Positions 8,142 through 16,552 of a stretch of DNA of 64,000 bases are shown here, in pieces (the stretch's first letter is position 1; every line of letters begins with the position of its first letter). A program made the position numbers and the translations under genes. A model generated the notes under the pieces. That model saw only the letters and a list, made by a program, of their open reading frames with translations, was not told the DNA's origin and made no database searches. Source of the stretch: Caryophanon sp036309765 (GTDB lineage: Bacteria; Bacillota; Bacilli; Bacillales_A; Planococcaceae); contig JAXJTE010000106.1 in the NCBI GenBank assembly GCA_036309765.1, positions 31,103-95,102 of the forward strand, given 5' to 3'.

Positions 8142-9422
8142 TCATTTTCGACGCAGCAACGTTAAAATTTCGTTGCGCAGCGCATCATCTTCAATTGCTT
8201 CGACGACATCGAGTGGATAATAAATTTTGCGGTCTGGCTTTAACTTGCCAATGACCGCCTCGACAATCGGTGACACCGTCGATAGCTCCTGCAAGCTTCC
8301 ATCTGGCATCAGCATCATAATCGGATTTTGCGCACTCGCCTTATAAAAATCGTCCGACGTCGTATCAGACACCAAATAATAGAGCGGATCAATGCCCGCC
8401 TTCGCAAATAAAATTTGAAGCTTCACGTAGCGCTCCATATCCTCGTCGCTATTTAAATTGCTATATTTGAACAAGCGACGATTCACAAAGCGCGTGCATA
8501 AATCACGCAGCACCTCGTCTTTTTCGTTCATCCATAGCTGGAAATATGTAAGTAAAATGCTTTCGTCTAGCGCCACATAATCGGCTAGCGTAATGCGGTT
8601 CGTAAAAAACGGCACGAACGGTCGCGGTTCAATGTCAAACGTGTACTCATTCATATACAAATGCTTCGCGCGCTGCAAAATATGATTCAAAATCGCCTCC
8701 GCACTGCGCGACACCGGATGGAAATACACTTGCAAATACATTTGATAGCGCGACATAATGTAATCCTCAACCGCATGCATGCCGCTGTATTTCATCACCG
8801 CCTGCTCCTTCGCCGGTCGAATCACACGCAAAATGCGCTCCAAATCAAAATGCCCGTACGTTACCCCTGTATAAAACGCGTCTCGCTGCAAATAATCCAT
8901 GCGGTCCACGTCCATTTGGCTCGAAATTAAACTAACGACAAGCTTGTTCTCATACGTCTTCTCAATGACTTGCGATACTTTAAGCGGAAAATCATCGCTC
9001 ACTTTTCGCAGCACCGCATTGACCTCTGTATCGCCAAGCAAAATTTCACGCGTGTAAAACTCATGGTCAAGCTGAAACACATTTTCAAACGCATGCGAAA
9101 ATGGTCCATGCCCTAAATCATGTAGTAACGCCGCACATAATACGACTAACCGCTCGCTATCATCCCACTCCGCACGCCCTTTAAAATGGTCATCTACAAG
9201 TCGACGCATGAGCTCATAAACCCCAAGCGAATGGTTAAAGCGCGTATGCTCCGCTCCGTGGAACACTAAAAATGTCGTCCCAAGTTGGCGAATACGACGC
9301 AGCCGCTGAAATTCCCTCGTACTAATTAAATCCCAAATGACTTGATCGCGCACATGCACATAGCTATGCACAGGGTCTTTAAACACCTTTTCCTCATGAA
9401 GCTTTCGATCTTTATATCGCAT
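8142..9422 (-). CDS. ywfO: HD-domain phosphohydrolase, YwfO-like
   Basis: A 426-residue HD-superfamily protein related to dNTP triphosphohydrolases. The metal-binding histidine-aspartate motifs are visible as RFNHSLGVYELMRR and LLHDLGHGPFSHAFE, with a later DVDRMDYLQRD. The ATG at 9422 is chosen because AGGAGG lies upstream and the sequence from MRYKDRKLHEEKVFKDP matches family N-termini; an upstream in-frame start is less likely. Order with lipL and hemQ is as in Bacillus subtilis, where the gene is ywfO. Its exact nucleotide substrate is not defined. An IS remnant ends 28 bases beyond the stop codon. Confidence 0.88.
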   Translation of the reverse strand: MRYKDRKLHEEKVFKDPVHSYVHVRDQVIWDLISTREFQRLRRIRQLGTTFLVFHGAEHTRFNHSLGVYELMRRLVDDHFKGRAEWDDSERLVVLCAALLHDLGHGPFSHAFENVFQLDHEFYTREILLGDTEVNAVLRKVSDDFPLKVSQVIEKTYENKLVVSLISSQMDVDRMDYLQRDAFYTGVTYGHFDLERILRVIRPAKEQAVMKYSGMHAVEDYIMSRYQMYLQVYFHPVSRSAEAILNHILQRAKHLYMNEYTFDIEPRPFVPFFTNRITLADYVALDESILLTYFQLWMNEKDEVLRDLCTRFVNRRLFKYSNLNSDEDMERYVKLQILFAKAGIDPLYYLVSDTTSDDFYKASAQNPIMMLMPDGSLQELSTVSPIVEAVIGKLKPDRKIYYPLDVVEAIEDDALRNEILTLLRRK

Positions 9423-9507
9423 CACTATACAGCCCTCCTTCACTCTTTCCTTCATTATAATCGACGCGGCGCATTTCGTAAAAAAAGCCTTATAGCGAAT
9501 GCATCGA

Positions 9508-9545
9508 AAAAAAAATGTATCCGAAAAGAATTCGAATACACTTTT
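9508..9545 (-). terminator. terminator downstream of the DUF1450 gene
   Basis: Imperfect stem AATGTATCCGAA / TTCGAATACACTT with a T run on the minus strand, just after the stop codon at 9547. Confidence 0.7.
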
Positions 9546-9546
9546 G

Positions 9547-9774
9547 TTACACCATTTTCAGTTTTGCTTTTACTTTTTCCATTAGCTCTTCCTCTGTTAA
9601 GGCCGCTACTGGGCGACTGTTGACGAAGGTAAATGTTTTTTTACGTCCTGGGCCACAATAAGAATGGCAACCAATTTCAATCGTCGCGTCTGAATCGATA
9701 TCCTTTAACTTCGGAATTAATGTTTTCAAGTTGACAGCTTGGCACTCATCACAAACTTTAAATTCGTTTGCCAT
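9547..9774 (-). CDS. DUF1450 family protein (YuzB-like)
   Basis: A 75-residue protein of the DUF1450 family, small proteins with a thioredoxin-like, iron-sulfur-ferredoxin-like fold. Cysteines are spaced CDEC near the N-terminus and GCHSYCGPG in the middle, a pattern that could bind a metal or cluster. The start MANEFKVCDEC at 9774 is preferred because AAAGGG precedes it at about 11 bases; a further upstream ATG has no ribosome binding site. It appears to be a single-gene unit. Function unknown. Confidence 0.82.
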   Translation of the reverse strand: MANEFKVCDECQAVNLKTLIPKLKDIDSDATIEIGCHSYCGPGRKKTFTFVNSRPVAALTEEELMEKVKAKLKMV

Positions 9775-9883
9775 TGCGTTTTCAACCCTTTCTATTCTAA
9801 TCATTCAATATGCTATTTTACCGCAAAAAACGAATGACTTTCAACTGAAAAAGAATGTGTTTATACTTTTACAGCGGCTACGT

Positions 9884-10717
9884 TCATTGTTTGTCCATAT
9901 TGTCGAGCATTTTGTCGTTGCGCTCTAAAATGCGCGTTAAATAATAGAAGTAACGCGTATTTTCGTCGTCGTTAAACGGCATGTAACGCACGTCGCGAGT
10001 CAATTGCGTAACGATGTGCTGCAATCGTGCCACAACATCGCTTACGGTCATTGGTGTAATGAGTTCACTAATCGATGCCATAACATGCGGCGTAATTTGT
10101 GGATATTGAAACTTCGTTGTCTCGCCCTTTAAGCTCTCCCTGTAAAAATCACGAATGAGTGCTGCTCGCTCTGCCCCGCTTCCTTCCACACAAATATAAA
10201 TTTGTACAGCGATTCCTTGACGCATGCGGCGCTGAGAAATACCTGCGAACTTTTTGCCGTCGATGCTTAAATCAAAGCTACCAGGACAGTACGAGCCAAC
10301 AATTTCATACGCCTCGATGCTCGCTTCAGGAAACAGCAAACGAATGAGCGACACCATCGCCTCGTACGCTTCGTCAATCGATAGGCGCGTATCCTGCTCT
10401 GACATAATAAGCGACACGTTTAAAATGCCGCTATCAAGCACGACCGCTAAGCCGCCTGAGTTGCGTACAATTGGCGTGTAACCGTGCTGCTGTAAATACG
10501 TTTTGCCGTCGTGTAAATGCGGCAGGCGATGGTCTTGAATGCCGAGTACGACCGATGCATCGTGTACCCATGTGCGAATCGTCCACGGTGAGTTGCCGGC
10601 GCCGATTGCCTCACAAAGTGTGTCGTCCGTTGCGAATGATTCAAGTGGTGATTTCGTTTTATTCGTAATCGATTGGTCAATGAAGCGCCAAATTGGTCGT
10701 TGTAAGTTCATAAACAT
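9884..10717 (-). CDS. lipL: octanoyl-[GcvH]:protein N-octanoyltransferase
   Basis: A 277-residue member of the biotin/lipoate ligase fold family. In Bacillales, LipL moves octanoate from GcvH to the E2 subunits of 2-oxoacid dehydrogenases during lipoate synthesis. The family signature SYCPGSFDLSIDGKKFAGIS contains the cysteine that forms the acyl-enzyme and the substrate lysine pocket. The position beside ywfO and hemQ is the same as in Bacillus subtilis (ywfL). A lipoate-protein ligase is the alternative, but the cysteine motif and synteny favour LipL. Confidence 0.9.
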   Translation of the reverse strand: MFMNLQRPIWRFIDQSITNKTKSPLESFATDDTLCEAIGAGNSPWTIRTWVHDASVVLGIQDHRLPHLHDGKTYLQQHGYTPIVRNSGGLAVVLDSGILNVSLIMSEQDTRLSIDEAYEAMVSLIRLLFPEASIEAYEIVGSYCPGSFDLSIDGKKFAGISQRRMRQGIAVQIYICVEGSGAERAALIRDFYRESLKGETTKFQYPQITPHVMASISELITPMTVSDVVARLQHIVTQLTRDVRYMPFNDDENTRYFYYLTRILERNDKMLDNMDKQ

Positions 10718-10832
10718 TCTCCCCTTTTCCTGTAAGCATACACAAATTCTTGACGCTTTTCATCCTCGCGTTTTTCGATTTTATGCTACACTGTGAGAGA
10801 AAAGATTTTTTATAAAAGGAGCGTTTCTAACA

Positions 10833-11582
10833 ATGAATGAAGCAGCAATTACATTAGATGGTTGGTACGTATTACATGATTTCCGCTCGATGGACTGGGC
10901 GTCTTGGAAATTAGTTGACGAAGCAGAGCGTCAAGAAGCAATTGAGGAGTTCCAAGCATATTTAGCAAACTTAAACGAAGCAGATGTCGCAAAAACAGGC
11001 GCACATGCTTTTTATACAATCGTTGGGCAAAAGGCAGACTTCATGCTTATGACGTTACGCGAAACGATGGACGAGCTACAAGAAATCGAAGCCGCGTTTA
11101 ACAAATTAAAAATCGCAGACTTCACAATGCCAGCGTATTCGTACGTTTCAGTAGTCGAGCTATCAAACTACTTAGCAGGTGAATCAGATGAAGATCCATA
11201 CCAAAACGCACACGTGCGTTCGCGTTTATATCCTGAGCTACCACGCGCTCAATACGTATGCTTCTACCCGATGGACAAGCGTCGTCAAGGTAACGACAAC
11301 TGGTACATGTTAGGTATGGACGAGCGTAAAGGATTAATGCGCTCACACGGCATGATTGGTCGCGGCTATGCAGGGAAAGTAAAGCAAATCATCTCAGGCT
11401 CAATCGGCTTTGATGACCACGAGTGGGGCGTAACATTATTCTCTGACGACGTGCTACAATTCAAAAAATTAGTGTACGAAATGCGTTTTGATGAAGTATC
11501 AGCACGCTACGGTGAATTCGGCTCATTCTTCGTCGGTAACATTGCGACAGACGAAAAATTAGTGAAGTTTTTAACAGTTTAA
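10833..11582 (+). CDS. hemQ: coproheme decarboxylase (HemQ)
   Basis: A 249-residue chlorite-dismutase-fold enzyme that performs the last step of the Gram-positive coproporphyrin-dependent heme pathway, decarboxylating coproheme to heme b with peroxide. The catalytic tyrosine lies in AQYVCFYPMDKRR (about residue 141), and the proximal histidine region follows as MRSHGMIGRGYAGKVKQII. The length is normal. AAAGGAGCG sits upstream of the ATG. It is divergent from lipL, as expected from the Bacillus gene order, and ends in a strong terminator. Confidence 0.95.
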   Translation: MNEAAITLDGWYVLHDFRSMDWASWKLVDEAERQEAIEEFQAYLANLNEADVAKTGAHAFYTIVGQKADFMLMTLRETMDELQEIEAAFNKLKIADFTMPAYSYVSVVELSNYLAGESDEDPYQNAHVRSRLYPELPRAQYVCFYPMDKRRQGNDNWYMLGMDERKGLMRSHGMIGRGYAGKVKQIISGSIGFDDHEWGVTLFSDDVLQFKKLVYEMRFDEVSARYGEFGSFFVGNIATDEKLVKFLTV

Positions 11583-11586
11583 AAAA

Positions 11587-11620
11587 AAGAGGCGTGTGCG
11601 AAATTTGCACACGCCTCTTT
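11587..11620. terminator. bidirectional terminator after hemQ
   Basis: Perfect stem AGAGGCGTGTGC / GCACACGCCTCT, flanked by A and T runs, serves hemQ and the convergent small membrane protein gene. Confidence 0.9.
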
Positions 11621-11624
11621 TGAA

Positions 11625-11828
11625 TTAACGCTTAACTTCCTTCGTCTTGCTCTCAAGCTCTTCAATATCCTTGAACTGCAAAATGAAAATGACCGTTTGA
11701 ACGAATAACCCGAACGCCACTAAAATAATAAAGAAATATGGATGCGGTGCAATACCGTAATAGCCACTAATGACAAACGCTAAAATTGCGCTTAAAAAAA
11801 TACTAATTAAGATGGATAGTTTATGCAT
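11625..11828 (-). CDS. small two-helix membrane protein
   Basis: A 67-residue protein with two hydrophobic segments (about residues 4-24 and 30-52) joined by a short loop, then a charged cytoplasmic tail ending KTKEVKR. AAAGGAGC precedes the ATG. No family is recognised. It forms its own transcription unit, convergent with hemQ and sharing its terminator. Confidence 0.7.
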   Translation of the reverse strand: MHKLSILISIFLSAILAFVISGYYGIAPHPYFFIILVAFGLFVQTVIFILQFKDIEELESKTKEVKR

Positions 11829-11999
11829 TATACAAGCTCCTTTTGAAAGTTCTTGTACTACAATAAACTATTTCACAGTATCATTTCTATCTTTTCATTT
11901 TGTGCTGAACTGGCGAAATGGCACATTTGCACTTAAGCGCGATAAATGATTGTACGTTACATCATTTTGCCGCAAAACTAAGCATCGCTGTTTGAGCTC

Positions 12000-12111
12000 T
12001 ATACAATGAACTTAATGCTGTAACTTTTCTTTTGTTTCGGCGGATGCTTTTCACGGGCACGTCAGAACGATGAATTCCTCGTGTTCTATTCAAAAGTTCG
12101 ACCTATATATT
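12000..12111. repeat. MITE-like repeat, copy 1
   Basis: This ~112-base block shares its ends and middle with the block at 24019-24147: ends ATACAATGAACTTAA and AAAAGTTCGACCTATATA, centre TTCTTTTGTTTCGGCGGATG. The ends form an imperfect terminal inverted repeat. The right end encodes the last residues (YIGRTFE) of the M20 hydrolase, so insertion may have remodelled that gene's 3' end. Confidence 0.65.
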
Positions 12112-13252
12112 CCATGGTCGCATGAAGCAACACGTTTGCCGCGACCATCATCGCACGTTCGTCAAACTCAAATCGTGCGTGGTGATGCGGGTAGACCACA
12201 TCCGCTTCTGGCTTGCGGGCGCCTGTGAAGAAAAACGTGCCTGGTACGTGCTGCATATAATAGCCAAAGTCCTCGCCAATCATCATCGGCGGCGTGACAC
12301 TGACATTGCCGTACTGCTTCGCGCAGTTTGCGATAAATTCCGTTTCTGCCTCGTGATTCACAACCGGTGGATAGCCGCGGTTGTAAGTGTATGTATACGT
12401 CGCTCCTGATGCGTCACACACTGCCTTTAACATCGTTTCAATTTCACGCTCCATTAAATCGCGCACATCGTCATCAAACGTGCGCACCGTTCCTTTTAAA
12501 TGGACGCGGTCGGCGATGACGTTAAACGAATTGATTGCTTCAAAATGCCCGATTGAATAGACGGCTGATTTTAGCGGATCGACTTTGCGTGACACGATGG
12601 ACTGTGCCGCTGTAACGAACTGTGAACCTGTTAGCACCGCATCGACCGTTTCGTGCGGCTCTGCACCGTGACCGCCGCGCCCTTGAATGTCGATATAAAC
12701 CGCGTCCGCTGCTGCCATAATTGCACCGCTTCGCACTTGAATATCACCAAGCTGCATCGGCGCCCATAAATGCGTGCCGAAAATAACATCAACCCCGTCT
12801 AGGCAGCCGTCCTCAATCATCGCGATTGCCCCACCTGGTGCGAGCTCCTCAGCGAATTGATGAATGAATACGACGTTTCCTGCGAGCGTATCTTGCATGT
12901 CGACAAGTGCGCGTGCGATACCGAGCGCAATCGCCGTATGTCCGTCGTGACCACATGCATGCATAACGCCGTCGTTTTTTGATTTGTACGGTACGTCGTT
13001 TTCCTCTTGAATCGGTAATGCGTCAAAATCAGCACGAATCGCTACTGTTTTACCAGGCTTACTGCCGCGAAGTATTGCAACAACGCCACGCCCACCGACT
13101 TGCTCGCGTACATCTAAGCCGAGCTTTCTATGATACGCTGCGATGTATTTCGGCGTTTCGACCTCCTGAAACGATAGCTCTGGATACATATGTAAGTGAC
13201 GACGAATGGCAACCATTTCGTCAAATTGCTGCTCGATCATTTGCTGAATCAT
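12086..13252 (-). CDS. M20 family amidohydrolase (N-acyl amino acid hydrolase type)
   Basis: A 388-residue metallo-amidohydrolase of the M20D group (HipO/AmhX/indole-acetyl amino acid hydrolase type), expected to release amino acids from N-acyl derivatives. Visible motifs are HMYPELSFQE near the N-terminus, RADFDALPIQEEN, MHACGHDGHTA (metal ligands) and FIHQFAEELAPGGA (catalytic glutamates). AGGAGGAC precedes the ATG by 6 bases. The final seven residues and stop codon are inside a MITE-like repeat, an oddity at the 3' end. The natural substrate is not determinable from sequence. Confidence 0.88.
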   Translation of the reverse strand: MIQQMIEQQFDEMVAIRRHLHMYPELSFQEVETPKYIAAYHRKLGLDVREQVGGRGVVAILRGSKPGKTVAIRADFDALPIQEENDVPYKSKNDGVMHACGHDGHTAIALGIARALVDMQDTLAGNVVFIHQFAEELAPGGAIAMIEDGCLDGVDVIFGTHLWAPMQLGDIQVRSGAIMAAADAVYIDIQGRGGHGAEPHETVDAVLTGSQFVTAAQSIVSRKVDPLKSAVYSIGHFEAINSFNVIADRVHLKGTVRTFDDDVRDLMEREIETMLKAVCDASGATYTYTYNRGYPPVVNHEAETEFIANCAKQYGNVSVTPPMMIGEDFGYYMQHVPGTFFFTGARKPEADVVYPHHHARFEFDERAMMVAANVLLHATMEYIGRTFE

Positions 13253-13269
13253 CGTATGTCCTCCTATAC

Positions 13270-13306
13270 GAAAAAGAGCGCCACATCAAAGTGTACGCGC
13301 TTTTTC
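13270..13306 (-). terminator. terminator after the ung operon
   Basis: Stem AAAAAGAGCG / CGCGCTTTTT with flanking A/T runs lies between the last gene of the ung operon and the M20 gene. Confidence 0.65.
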
Positions 13307-13317
13307 TGATCATTTTA

Positions 13318-13689
13318 TTATTTCGCTTTCACAACAGCTGTAATCACAAGTGCCCAAGCGATTAAAAATAGCACACCACCAATTGGCGTAATCGCACCGA
13401 GTACACCGATGCCTGTTAATGCAAGCACTATTAAACTACCTGCGAAGAAGTAAATCCCTGCGTGCATTAAGCGGCTTGCCCACGTTAATTGCTTTGACTC
13501 TCCTAATTCTTTCATTAAAATACCGATAACGATTAATCCTGTTGCGTGGAACATTTGATATTGAATCGCTGTTTCCCAAATGTCCGTTGAATATGCGTCA
13601 AGTACGTCTTCTAACGCATGTGCACCGAACGCGCCAAGTGCTACTGCTAAAAAGGCATGTACCGCACCGGCAATAATTGCTTTTTTCAT
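13318..13689 (-). CDS. ywdK: DUF423 family membrane protein YwdK
   Basis: A 123-residue integral membrane protein of the DUF423 family with four hydrophobic segments spread over its length and the conserved GAFGAHALED near the N-terminus. Function is unknown. GAAAGGAAG precedes the ATG. It is the last gene of the ung operon (ung, a four-cysteine protein, ywdI, ywdK), an order shared with Bacillus subtilis, and is followed by a terminator. Confidence 0.9.
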   Translation of the reverse strand: MKKAIIAGAVHAFLAVALGAFGAHALEDVLDAYSTDIWETAIQYQMFHATGLIVIGILMKELGESKQLTWASRLMHAGIYFFAGSLIVLALTGIGVLGAITPIGGVLFLIAWALVITAVVKAK

Positions 13690-13704
13690 TTGTTTACTTC
13701 CTTT

Positions 13705-13947
13705 CTAAAAATCAAAAATCGAATCGCCATTTGCACCGTTTTCTTCAACGCGTGTCGGCTGAATCGTTGGTGCAATGCTCATCGGCTGTATGCTCGTCAT
13801 AGGCATAACAATCGGTTTCGCACTTAATGCGACGTCACAAAGCGCACGTATTGCACTAAGCGCCTCGCGAGTTGCTTGCTCGTCGCCTGCTTGTGCTGCT
13901 TGTAGCTCCTTCGCAAGTGCCTGTAATAATGCATCCTTTGAAATCAT
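13705..13947 (-). CDS. ywdI: YwdI family protein (DUF5327)
   Basis: An 80-residue protein of the YwdI/DUF5327 family, found beside ung in Bacillales, with a helical N-terminal half and a low-complexity Pro/Thr/Ile-rich C-terminal half. The start at 13947 (MISKDALLQAL) is chosen because its ATG overlaps the stop codon of the upstream small gene as ATGA and GAGGGA lies just before; an upstream extension would duplicate that gene's coding region. Function unknown. Confidence 0.8.
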   Translation of the reverse strand: MISKDALLQALAKELQAAQAGDEQATREALSAIRALCDVALSAKPIVMPMTSIQPMSIAPTIQPTRVEENGANGDSIFDF

Positions 13948-14117
13948 TTCGCCGTCCCTCGTTTCGGTGTGAAATATAAACATTCCATTCCTGACGTTTG
14001 CTTTACGACGGCAGATGGGATTTGCTTCGTTTTAAAGCCATGTGCCTCGCACGCACGTGGATGCGCCGGCTCCCATGTAATTCGTAAATATGCGCATTTA
14101 AAACAATCGACTTTCAT
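13944..14117 (-). CDS. 57-residue four-cysteine protein in the ung operon
   Basis: A short reading frame beginning MKVDCFKCAYLRITWEP and ending LYFTPKRGTAK. Four cysteines (CFKC, then single cysteines in RACEAH and MECLYF) suggest a zinc- or metal-binding knuckle. It fills the gap between ung and ywdI and overlaps the ywdI start by four bases (ATGA), which is strong evidence that it is translated. The ribosome binding site before its ATG is weak (TAGGCG). Similar small proteins are found next to ung in related genomes as far as I recall, but no function is assigned. Confidence 0.75.
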   Translation of the reverse strand: MKVDCFKCAYLRITWEPAHPRACEAHGFKTKQIPSAVVKQTSGMECLYFTPKRGTAK

Positions 14118-14177
14118 CAACTACGCCTACTTTCTATTTAAAATGTACCATGTTTTATGCTAGCTGAGAAGCGCCCT

Positions 14178-14858
14178 TTATAGATCGCGCAAGCACCAAT
14201 CAATCGGCGGCTGTCCGTATTGCGCAAGCTGCTCATTAATGCGCGAGTACGGTTTGCTGCCGAAAAAGCCGCGATGTGCACTTAGTGGGCTTGGATGTGG
14301 CGCAGTGAGTACCGCATGCTTCGTCGTATCAATGAGCTTTTGCTTTTGCTGTGCAGGTCGCCCCCATAGCACGAAAATAATTGGCTCGTCGCGTTCATTT
14401 AGCTTTTGAATAACCGTATCGGTAAACTGCTCCCAGCCACGGTCTTTATGCGAATGTGCCTCGCCTTGACGCACCGTTAGCACCGTGTTTAATAGCAATA
14501 CACCTTGCTTCGCCCAGTCCGTTAAGTAGCCGTGATTTGGCGATGGGCAGCCAATATCTGTTTGCAACTCTTGCAACATATTGCGTAAACTCGGCGGCTG
14601 CTTCACACCTGGTAATACCGAAAAACTCATACCGTGTGCTTGGTTCGGTCCGTGATACGGGTCCTGCCCTAAAATGACAACCTTCACATCTTTGTAGCTT
14701 GTCGTCTGAAACGCGCTCCATATGTCGCCCACCGCTGGATAAACAGTCGCCGTCTTATACTGCTCCTTCAAAAATTCACGCAGCTGTAAATAATACGGCT
14801 TTTGAAATTCTGCACCTAGCACGTCCTGCCAATCGTTTTGGAAAATTTTTTTCATCAT
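14178..14858 (-). CDS. ung: uracil-DNA glycosylase
   Basis: A 226-residue family 1 uracil-DNA glycosylase that removes uracil from DNA to start base excision repair. The water-activating motif GQDPYHGPNQAHGMSFSV and the DNA-intercalation motif HPSPLSAHRGFFG are intact, and the length is normal. AAAGGAGATCG precedes the first of two adjacent ATG codons. It heads the operon that continues with the four-cysteine protein, ywdI and ywdK. Confidence 0.97.
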   Translation of the reverse strand: MMKKIFQNDWQDVLGAEFQKPYYLQLREFLKEQYKTATVYPAVGDIWSAFQTTSYKDVKVVILGQDPYHGPNQAHGMSFSVLPGVKQPPSLRNMLQELQTDIGCPSPNHGYLTDWAKQGVLLLNTVLTVRQGEAHSHKDRGWEQFTDTVIQKLNERDEPIIFVLWGRPAQQKQKLIDTTKHAVLTAPHPSPLSAHRGFFGSKPYSRINEQLAQYGQPPIDWCLRDL

Positions 14859-14968
14859 CGATCTCCTTTTATGTAACTGACCTTGTTAAAATGATGTTTT
14901 CTGAATATTTTTTTATAGTCAATTGACCTTTATACTAAGCGTACTTAATTAAAGTTGATGAACAGCGT

Positions 14969-15163
14969 GTTGCTCAAAAGCGACAGAGGCGGACTCCTGC
15001 GGGAAAAGCTCGTGCCTCAAGACCCCGCAGCGTAGCGAGGAGGCTTGAAGAAGGCGGTGAACGCTACGTCCATGTAGCACCGCCTTCATGACCAACATCG
15101 TGTTCGCCGCCGAGCCCGCGAAAAGCCTGCCTCGAAAGCGACGAGCAACACGTCTCGCCCATC
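14969..15163. repeat. dispersed GC-rich repeat, copy B, with inserted hairpin
   Basis: This gap between ung and pdxK holds the most complete copy of the GC-rich repeat: GGCGGACTCCTGCGGGAAAA, then CTCAAGACCCCGCAGCG, GAGGAGGCTTGA and a closing AAAGCCTGCCTCGAAAGCG. A segment not seen in the other copies is inserted in the middle; it forms a hairpin with arms AAGGCGGTG (15051-15059) and CACCGCCTT (15078-15086) around an inner CTAC/GTAG pair. The outer ends (CAGCGTGTTGCTC and GAGCAACACGTCT) are also complementary, so the whole block can fold on itself. No coding sequence is supported here. Confidence 0.7.
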
Positions 15164-15207
15164 AATAGCTTATTTACTATTGTACTTGAAGGAAAGAAGG
15201 GTTTTCA

Positions 15208-16053
15208 ATGACATTGCACAAGACATTAACAATTGCTGGTTCGGACACATCAGGCGGCGCGGGTATGCAAGCCGATTTAAAAACATTTCAGGAGCACGGC
15301 ACATACGGCATGGTCGCATTAACAGTTGTTGTCACGATGAATCCAACAACATGGGCACATAAAGTCACACCGCTACCGACAGAGCTGCTGCACGCACAAA
15401 TTGACACAGCGATTTCAACAGGCATCGATGCCATTAAAACAGGGATGCTCGCTTCAGAGGAAATTATTAAAATCGCAAGCGACGCGATTCAACGTGCGGA
15501 CACGAAGCACGTCGTTATTGATCCTGTTATGGTATGTAAAGGTGATGACGAAGTGTTAAACCCAGGCAACACGAAGGCGATGATTGAGCATTTATTGCCG
15601 TACGCTACCGTAACGACGCCAAACTTATTTGAAGCAGGTCAGCTCGCTGAAATGCCAACACCAAAAACGGTGGACGACGTAAAAGCAGTCGCAAAGGAAA
15701 TCGTCGCGCGTGGTGCAAAAGCGGTTGTCGTAAAAGGCGGCAAAAAGCTTCAGCACGACAAAGCCGTCGACGTATTTTACAACGGACAAGACTTTTACTT
15801 ACTTGAGACAGAAAAGTTCGATACGGTTTGGAATCACGGCGCGGGCTGTACGTTCGCTGCGGCGATTACCGCAAACTTAGCAAACGGCTTATCGATTAAC
15901 GAAGCGGTATTTGCGGCAAAGGAATTCGTCGCAGCGGCAATTCAGCACGGCTGGGCGTTAAATGATTTCGTCGGCCCGGTGATGCACGGTGCGAAAAACC
16001 GCTTCGATGCACCGGCTGTAACGATTACGAAGCTCGATGCAATGACAGTTTAA
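15208..16053 (+). CDS. pdxK: pyridoxine/hydroxymethylpyrimidine kinase
   Basis: A 281-residue ribokinase-superfamily enzyme of the ThiD/PdxK type, phosphorylating pyridoxine, pyridoxal and related pyrimidines in vitamin B6 salvage. Motifs include TIAGSDTSGGAGMQADLKTF at the N-terminus, VIDPVMVCKG in the middle and the GAGCTFAAA anion-hole region with catalytic cysteine/aspartate position near the C-terminus. The sequence is closer to Bacillus subtilis PdxK (ywdB), also near ung, than to ThiD. GAAGGAAAGAAGGG lies upstream of the ATG. A terminator follows. Confidence 0.9.
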   Translation: MTLHKTLTIAGSDTSGGAGMQADLKTFQEHGTYGMVALTVVVTMNPTTWAHKVTPLPTELLHAQIDTAISTGIDAIKTGMLASEEIIKIASDAIQRADTKHVVIDPVMVCKGDDEVLNPGNTKAMIEHLLPYATVTTPNLFEAGQLAEMPTPKTVDDVKAVAKEIVARGAKAVVVKGGKKLQHDKAVDVFYNGQDFYLLETEKFDTVWNHGAGCTFAAAITANLANGLSINEAVFAAKEFVAAAIQHGWALNDFVGPVMHGAKNRFDAPAVTITKLDAMTV

Positions 16054-16059
16054 TGAAGC

Positions 16060-16103
16060 AAGGTGTACGAAAAGTGGAAACAAGCTTTTCGTGCACCTTT
16101 TTG
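16060..16103 (+). terminator. terminator after pdxK
   Basis: Stem AAGGTGTACGAAAAG / CTTTTCGTGCACCTT with one mismatch, followed by TTTTTG. Confidence 0.85.
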
Positions 16104-16189
16104 TTCTGTATTTTCCTTCGCCGCGCTAGTATGCACGAAACGGACTTTGCTATAATGAAGGCAGTGTTATTCGAAAGGAGATTTTTTCG

Positions 16190-16540
16190 GTGGAATTAGT
16201 AAACAAAGAACATTTACAACAACTCATCGATACGTTCGCTAACAAGGACGTATTCATTCATTTAGAAACGACAAACGGCTCGTACGCAGCACATTTTAAC
16301 GAGGCGGTATTTAATGCAGGCGCGTTCATTCGCAACGTCAAACTGCGCTATGAGCTAGGCAAAGTAGTGAGCGACAACCCACACCGCGTCGGCTTAAAGC
16401 TAGAGCACGGCTGGGTGTACGCGCAAGGCATTACGCATTATGAGGTAGACGAGCACGGCCGCTTACTGATGGCGGGCTTAGATTATGAAGGGAAGCTAGC
16501 GGTTGCACTACAAATTAGTGACACACCGTTTGCTTATTAA
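16190..16540 (+). CDS. yojF: YojF family protein (DUF1806)
   Basis: A 116-residue protein of the YojF family. The start is a GTG codon with GAAAGGAG 9 bases upstream; no ATG fits. It is followed 12 bases later by the bacillithiol deacetylase gene bshB2, the same pairing as yojF-yojG in Bacillus subtilis, which suggests a supporting role in bacillithiol synthesis. No catalytic motif is recognisable. Confidence 0.9.
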   Translation: MELVNKEHLQQLIDTFANKDVFIHLETTNGSYAAHFNEAVFNAGAFIRNVKLRYELGKVVSDNPHRVGLKLEHGWVYAQGITHYEVDEHGRLLMAGLDYEGKLAVALQISDTPFAY

Positions 16541-16552
16541 GGGGGTAACGAG

